Part shown: positions 60,455 through 64,000 of the stretch, in pieces
Position numbering within the stretch: position 1 is the first letter of the stretch
Layout of the letters: the number at the start of each line of letters is the position of its first letter
Assembly: GCA_000018565.1 (NCBI GenBank)
Contig: CP000875.1
Location: forward strand, 1,875,199-1,939,198
Origin: Herpetosiphon aurantiacus DSM 785
Lineage (GTDB): Bacteria; Chloroflexota; Chloroflexia; Chloroflexales; Herpetosiphonaceae
Length of the DNA: 64,000 bases
Direction of reading: 5' to 3'
Notes under the pieces: generated by a model
What the model saw: the letters and a program-made list of their open reading frames with translations, nothing else
Database searches by the model: none
Told to the model about the DNA's origin: nothing
Position numbers and translations under genes: made by a program

Positions 60455-61033
60455 TTATGCTTGTTCGCGGGCAGTTTTGAGCGCTTTTGCCCACCAACTG
60501 AGTTCATCGAATAAGGTATTAAGGGTTGGCAAGAGGTGTGGTAGATCGTTCAATGCGACACCTTGTTGCCAAATCCCAATAAAATCGGTTCCGCCGATAT
60601 GGACTGCGGTGCGGGTCGGAGCCATTTGCAACTCAACTGCAATGCCACGTAGATGCTCGACAGCGCGAGCGCCGCCAACTCCACCGTAGCCAACTGCTGC
60701 GGCAGGCTTTTTGTTCCATTCAGGCGAGGCATAGTCAAGCGCGTTTTTCAGTGCAGCGGTGATACTGTGATTATATTCGGCGGTAATGAAAATATAGCCA
60801 TCAAAACTACCAACGGTTTTTTGCCATTGTTGGGCCGTTTCGTTGGTTGAAGGAACCCACGCATTGGAGGCAACTTCATCGAAAAATGGCAAATTTACTT
60901 CGCGCAAATCAACCAGCTCAAAGGCTAAATCGGTGCGGGTAGCGGCATGCTCTAGCACCCATTGGGCAACTTTTTCGCCTAAACGTGCTTGACGGGTGCT
61001 GCTGATGATGATCGCGATCCGTGGTGTGGTCAT
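60455..61033 (-). CDS. NAD(P)H-dependent FMN reductase (flavodoxin-like)
   Basis: A 192-residue NADPH-dependent FMN reductase: IAIIISSTRQARLGEKVAQWV (phosphate loop S-T-R-x-x-R), FIFITAEYNHSITAALKNALDYAS-type segment with the FMN-contact A-E-Y-N, and GYGGVGGARAVEHLR near the C-terminus. It reduces flavins, quinones or azo compounds with NAD(P)H. AAGGAGTG lies before the ATG. It is divergent from a TetR gene 200 nt away, which probably controls it. Confidence 0.94.
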   Translation of the reverse strand: MTTPRIAIIISSTRQARLGEKVAQWVLEHAATRTDLAFELVDLREVNLPFFDEVASNAWVPSTNETAQQWQKTVGSFDGYIFITAEYNHSITAALKNALDYASPEWNKKPAAAVGYGGVGGARAVEHLRGIAVELQMAPTRTAVHIGGTDFIGIWQQGVALNDLPHLLPTLNTLFDELSWWAKALKTAREQA

Positions 61034-61236
61034 TGAACACTCCTTCTGGTTAACCTAACTAGCTGAACTGTTGCTATCGCGATTATTGTGGCTTGCTTGG
61101 GGCTAGGGGCCGTGCTACCATCCTTGCATATAGCCATCAATAATTTAGACAACATGTGTATGATAGTAGGCTAAAAAACCTGCGTCAACCAACAATAAGC
61201 TACAAGTGTTGTTTAGTTGCAAAATTAGGTACAACT

Positions 61237-61833
61237 TTGATTCATGTTGATTTGCCAATCGACCCACGGATTACCCGCACGCGCCAACGGTTAATCGATG
61301 CCTTTAATCAGTTGATGCATGCAAAATTGTTTGATGAAATTACTGTGCGGGATATTGCCCGCCAAGCTGGAGTCAATCGCGCGACATTTTACGCGCATTT
61401 TCCCGATAAACATGCCCTGCTCGATGCGATTATGGCGATTTGCTTTGCCGATACCTTGCAGCGCTGGCTGGTTGGGCCGCTTGATGATCCTGAGATTTAT
61501 TTAGAACGACTATTTTTGGCAATTACCGATCAGCTAACGATGTTTAATGGCACCGAATGTCAAGATACCTTTTCGACGTTTGAGGCGGTGATTGAGGTAC
61601 AGATTAAGGCTCAAGTTTGCAAACATATTCAGGCTTGGTTTCGCCAACATATCCCAGCCCAAGTTTTGCGCTATCAGCCGCTTGAATTGAGCGCCGCGCT
61701 GGTGAGTTGGGCCTTGTATGGAGCGGCGCAAGAATGGAAAACTCGCGCCCGTACCCAATCACCAGCAGCGTTTGGCCGCCAAGTCATCCCTTTAATTAGC
61801 GCCATGGTTGATCGATTTACCCATGAGCGCTAG
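61237..61833 (+). CDS. TetR/AcrR-family transcriptional regulator
   Basis: About 198 residues. RITRTRQRLIDAFNQLMHAKLFDEITVRDIARQAGVNRATFYAHFPDKHALLDAI-type TetR N-terminus with the helix-turn-helix at about residues 30-55. The rest is the helical ligand domain. The start is TTG 61237, with TTAGG 6 nt upstream; a GTG at 61156 would add 27 residues not like the family. It is divergent from the FMN reductase-DoxX genes, its likely targets. The stop TAG is shared, as part of the palindrome CTAG, with the convergent next gene. Confidence 0.9.
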   Translation: MIHVDLPIDPRITRTRQRLIDAFNQLMHAKLFDEITVRDIARQAGVNRATFYAHFPDKHALLDAIMAICFADTLQRWLVGPLDDPEIYLERLFLAITDQLTMFNGTECQDTFSTFEAVIEVQIKAQVCKHIQAWFRQHIPAQVLRYQPLELSAALVSWALYGAAQEWKTRARTQSPAAFGRQVIPLISAMVDRFTHER

Positions 61834-62249
61834 CTGCGATGTTTGTTCAGAAAATGGTTTAATTGGCCAGTACTGATCGCTGAACCCCGACAATCCTCAA
61901 GATCGGCACAAATATAGCTGTAGGTGGCCTGATAGGCGGCATCTTGGCGACCTTTGAGGCTGCGCACCGAAATCATATCGCCAACTTCAACGAACTGACC
62001 ACATAAATCACATTGGCGTTGGCGAAATGGCTTGCCCGCATGAGCCGACATGTTGAATACAATTCCTCGCGTTTGAGTGCCATCATGCCAAACTAGATAG
62101 ATCCGATTGGTTCGTTCGGCCAGCCAATGGTAAAAACCATGCTGCGAGAGCCGAATATCGAGCGGCAGTTCATAATCCTCGGCTTTACGAAAAAGTTTGC
62201 GTAAGGCTGACCGCTCAAAAATAAGCGCGGTTTCATCGATTTCATCCAT
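61830..62249 (-). CDS. FBP C-terminal treble-clef zinc-finger protein
   Basis: A 139-residue protein. Its second half has RQRQCDLCGQFVEVGDMISVRSL and YSYICADLEDCRGS, the C-x2-C...C-x5-C set of FBP (fibronectin-binding/FusB-like) treble-clef domains, which in FusB bind EF-G and the ribosome. The first half (FYHWLAERTNRIYLVWHDGTQTRGIVFN) fits the FBP lead-in. ATG 62249 or 62255 can be the start; GGAG lies 9 or 3 nt before them. Its TAG stop shares CTAG with the convergent TetR gene. Family call by motif. Confidence 0.75.
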   Translation of the reverse strand: MDEIDETALIFERSALRKLFRKAEDYELPLDIRLSQHGFYHWLAERTNRIYLVWHDGTQTRGIVFNMSAHAGKPFRQRQCDLCGQFVEVGDMISVRSLKGRQDAAYQATYSYICADLEDCRGSAISTGQLNHFLNKHRS

Positions 62250-62437
62250 GGTCATACACTCCAAAAAAACCTAGTAACAATCAATTGTATGCATATGTGG
62301 GCGGCGCTGCTTAGACCTAAAGCTGTGCTTGGGCTTCAACCATTCGAATGAGTTAGGGGGATTTGAGGATAGGTGGTTAAACCAACCAAGCCCTGCTAAA
62401 AAACAAGGCTTAGTTAGAGTTTGGTAGAGCTTAAGTC

Positions 62438-63679
62438 CTAAACGAAAATATTCGAGCGATCTTTAAGGTGGTCGAGCAAAGTATTTTGAATGGTCGTGCG
62501 CACTTGCTCAGTCAATTGTGAGATCAACAATGGATCTTCTGCGCCCTTCGAGCCATATTGTTCGGTCTCGATTGGCTCGCCAAACACGATCGTCCATTTG
62601 GTGGGCAAGGGAATCAGGCCCAATGGCCCCAACCATGGAAAGGTCGGCGTGATTGGAAAATAAGGGAAGCCCAAGAGTTTGGCTACCGACTTGGCATTAT
62701 GCAAGTGCGGGTGAATTTCCTCGCCGCCAATAATCGAGACTGGAATGATTGGCGCACCAGTTTTGACCGCAACTTTGACAAAGCCGCCCCGCCCAAACCG
62801 CGCCAAGCGATAGCGATCTTTGAACAATTTGCCAACGCCCTTCAAGCCTTCAGGAAACACCCCAACCAACTCATCGCGCTCTAGCAGGGCTTCGGCATTG
62901 GCAGGCAAGGCTTGAACTTGGCCTAAACGGCTGAGCAAGGGCGAGATAAATGGCAATGACGAGAACCAGCTCAGGTGCAAATTACGCAACACGCGGCCAG
63001 CTTCATGCTCAAAATTGAGCGCAGCGCCAACCATCGCCCCATCCCAAGGCAGTACACCGGAATGATTACAAACTAACAAAGCACGGCCAGAATCGGGGAC
63101 GTTTTCGAGGCCAATTGCTTCGACCCGCCAATATTTTCGGTACATGAACAACAAGAGCGGCTTGGCCAAATCGAGCAATTCATAATCCAGCCCAAATTCA
63201 TCAACCGCGTAATCGCCACGCCAGCGCCGTTTGACCATATCGGCGTTAGCATCAAGCTGATAGCGTAGCACCAAGCCGATGCCTTTCCAAAAATCGGCAT
63301 CAAGATAATCGCTGTTGATATTGGCTTTGAGCGTGGTTACGGCCATTTCGATCGCTTTCTTGGGCCAGCGGGTCAGCGATTCACGAATTAAATGAATCAC
63401 TTCGGCGATTGCGCTCTCTCGTTCATCTTCCGATGGTGGCAAGGCTCGAATTTCGGTTTCTAAGGCTGAGAGCAGCGAATCGATCCGCGTTTGGCTGGTG
63501 CGTCGCAGATCATTATCGATATTAACAACTTCAATTGGAGTTTCAGGCTCGACTGGATATTCATCGGCGGCTGTGAGCGCAGTTTCTTCAGTGCTTGCAT
63601 CAACAACTGGAATTGTTTGTTCGGCTTCATCAGCACCGCCAGCAGCGCGACGGCGACGTTTTTGGGGTTGATCGCTCAT
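62438..63679 (-). CDS. lysophospholipid acyltransferase (PlsC-like, DAGAT type)
   Basis: A 413-residue protein. An acidic, helical N-terminal region of about 190 residues precedes the acyltransferase domain. Motif I is LLVCNHSGVLPWDG (N-H-S-x4-P-x-D). The VGVFPEGLKGVGKLFKDRYRLARFGRGGFVKVA block and APIIPVSIIGGEE correspond to motifs II-III. The family acylates lysophospholipids or diacylglycerol. The ATG overlaps the epimerase stop (ATGA), so the pair is co-translated. The N-terminal extension is absent from plain PlsC. Likely role: lipid or glycolipid assembly. Confidence 0.9.
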   Translation of the reverse strand: MSDQPQKRRRRAAGGADEAEQTIPVVDASTEETALTAADEYPVEPETPIEVVNIDNDLRRTSQTRIDSLLSALETEIRALPPSEDERESAIAEVIHLIRESLTRWPKKAIEMAVTTLKANINSDYLDADFWKGIGLVLRYQLDANADMVKRRWRGDYAVDEFGLDYELLDLAKPLLLFMYRKYWRVEAIGLENVPDSGRALLVCNHSGVLPWDGAMVGAALNFEHEAGRVLRNLHLSWFSSLPFISPLLSRLGQVQALPANAEALLERDELVGVFPEGLKGVGKLFKDRYRLARFGRGGFVKVAVKTGAPIIPVSIIGGEEIHPHLHNAKSVAKLLGFPYFPITPTFPWLGPLGLIPLPTKWTIVFGEPIETEQYGSKGAEDPLLISQLTEQVRTTIQNTLLDHLKDRSNIFV

Positions 63680-64000
63680 GCTTCATCCTCCTGACGGCGA
63701 CGATTTAAAAAGGCTTGAATTCCATCGTAGGCTTTGCGTTTGGGCAATAAATCGCTGTAGCTTTTCAAGCGCAACGAGCTACGGAAGGCATCGAGCGCTT
63801 CCTCGGCGGTGTGACGTGGCTCGTAATTTAATTCGCCGCGCATGGCCGTGGTATCGGCAACCCAAGGAAAGCGCAAATAATCTAATTCAAATGGCATAAT
63901 TTGGTTGGCTAGCCGATTGTGGCGTACAAAGCCGAATCGTCCAGCGGCATAGGCCAAGGGGTGGAAAATTGGCAACGGTTGGCGACCAACCCGCCGAATC
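63676..64000 (-). CDS. C-terminal end of an NAD-dependent epimerase/dehydratase (SDR), cut by the window edge
   Basis: The frame is open to the right edge of the window. The visible C-terminus (YAAGRFGFVRHNRLANQIMPFELDYLRFPWVADTTAMRGELNYEPRHTAEEALDAF-type region) matches the end of extended SDR epimerases, where the sugar or substrate site closes over a D-T-x-x-M-x-x-x-L-x-Y/F-x-P motif. Nothing of the NAD-binding half is visible. It is coupled to the acyltransferase gene by ATGA. The pair suggests polar lipid or glycolipid metabolism. Confidence 0.75.
   Translation of the reverse strand, partial: IRRVGRQPLPIFHPLAYAAGRFGFVRHNRLANQIMPFELDYLRFPWVADTTAMRGELNYEPRHTAEEALDAFRSSLRLKSYSDLLPKRKAYDGIQAFLNRRRQEDEA

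Noticed and set aside
1-64000. tRNA, rRNA, transposase or phage genes
   Set aside because: None could be recognised by sequence or by protein motif in the window.

Overview
The window is about 64 kb of one bacterial chromosome with moderate GC content. There are no rRNA or tRNA genes I could recognise, no phage genes, no transposase and no CRISPR array. The mix of proteins resembles Chloroflexota, most likely a Herpetosiphon-like filamentous glider: giant SdrD-type B-repeat surface proteins, a gingipain-family peptidase, GH26 and CBM2 secreted enzymes, split partner-switching anti-sigma genes, and many Thr/Pro 'TPT' linkers. The assignment is an inference from protein style; no marker gene settles it.

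Layout. 1-4.4 kb: end of a secreted or surface protein, a methyltransferase with a small membrane protein, a V4R-like protein, and a translationally coupled GNAT + PARG-like pair. 4.4-9.6 kb: Hsp20-Lon protein-quality operon, a STAS / two-HATPase anti-sigma cluster, and YaeQ. 9.8-18.5 kb: GH26 mannanase, endonuclease IV (nfo), an orphan HicB-like protein, a MOSC protein, tandem PhoU proteins, a SUMF1-like protein, a ComEA-like DNA-binding protein and an RNA 2',3'-cyclic phosphodiesterase. 18.5-23.7 kb: a four-gene operon for a membrane complex related to group 4 hydrogenases and complex I, with an altered metal-binding motif and no small subunit. 23.8-27.0 kb: a sulfide/persulfide operon (MBL-rhodanese, rhodanese, TSUP exporter) divergent from an ECF sigma factor. 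27.3-29.5 kb: a lipoprotein gene cut by one in-frame TGA.

30.4-44 kb is a surface and secretion island: a C25 (gingipain-type) peptidase, a 3017-residue SdrD-like protein with 17 B-type repeats, a Pro/Thr-rich protein with an LPxTx-like C-terminal anchor in the same operon as the giant protein, and a V8-like serine protease. 44.4-51.5 kb holds a glycerophosphodiester phosphodiesterase, a possible GTPase-roadblock protein, two envelope proteins, a GNAT enzyme, an alpha/beta hydrolase and an SDR. 51.7-64 kb holds a double-GNAT gene behind what looks like a leader-peptide attenuator, an M20 peptidase, RarD, a PAS-STAS protein, a GntR-ABC operon with a probable leaderless start, a CBM2-metzincin protein, DoxX, FMN reductase and TetR, an FBP zinc-finger protein, and an acyltransferase coupled to a truncated epimerase gene at the right edge.

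A family of C/G-rich, CCCTCACCCC-bounded palindromic repeats sits between genes at four or more places. The most distinctive points are the reduced Ehr-like complex, the leader uORF plus terminator before the double-GNAT gene, the recent 1836-bp duplication inside the giant adhesin, and a short shared C-terminal tail on two neighbouring secreted proteins.
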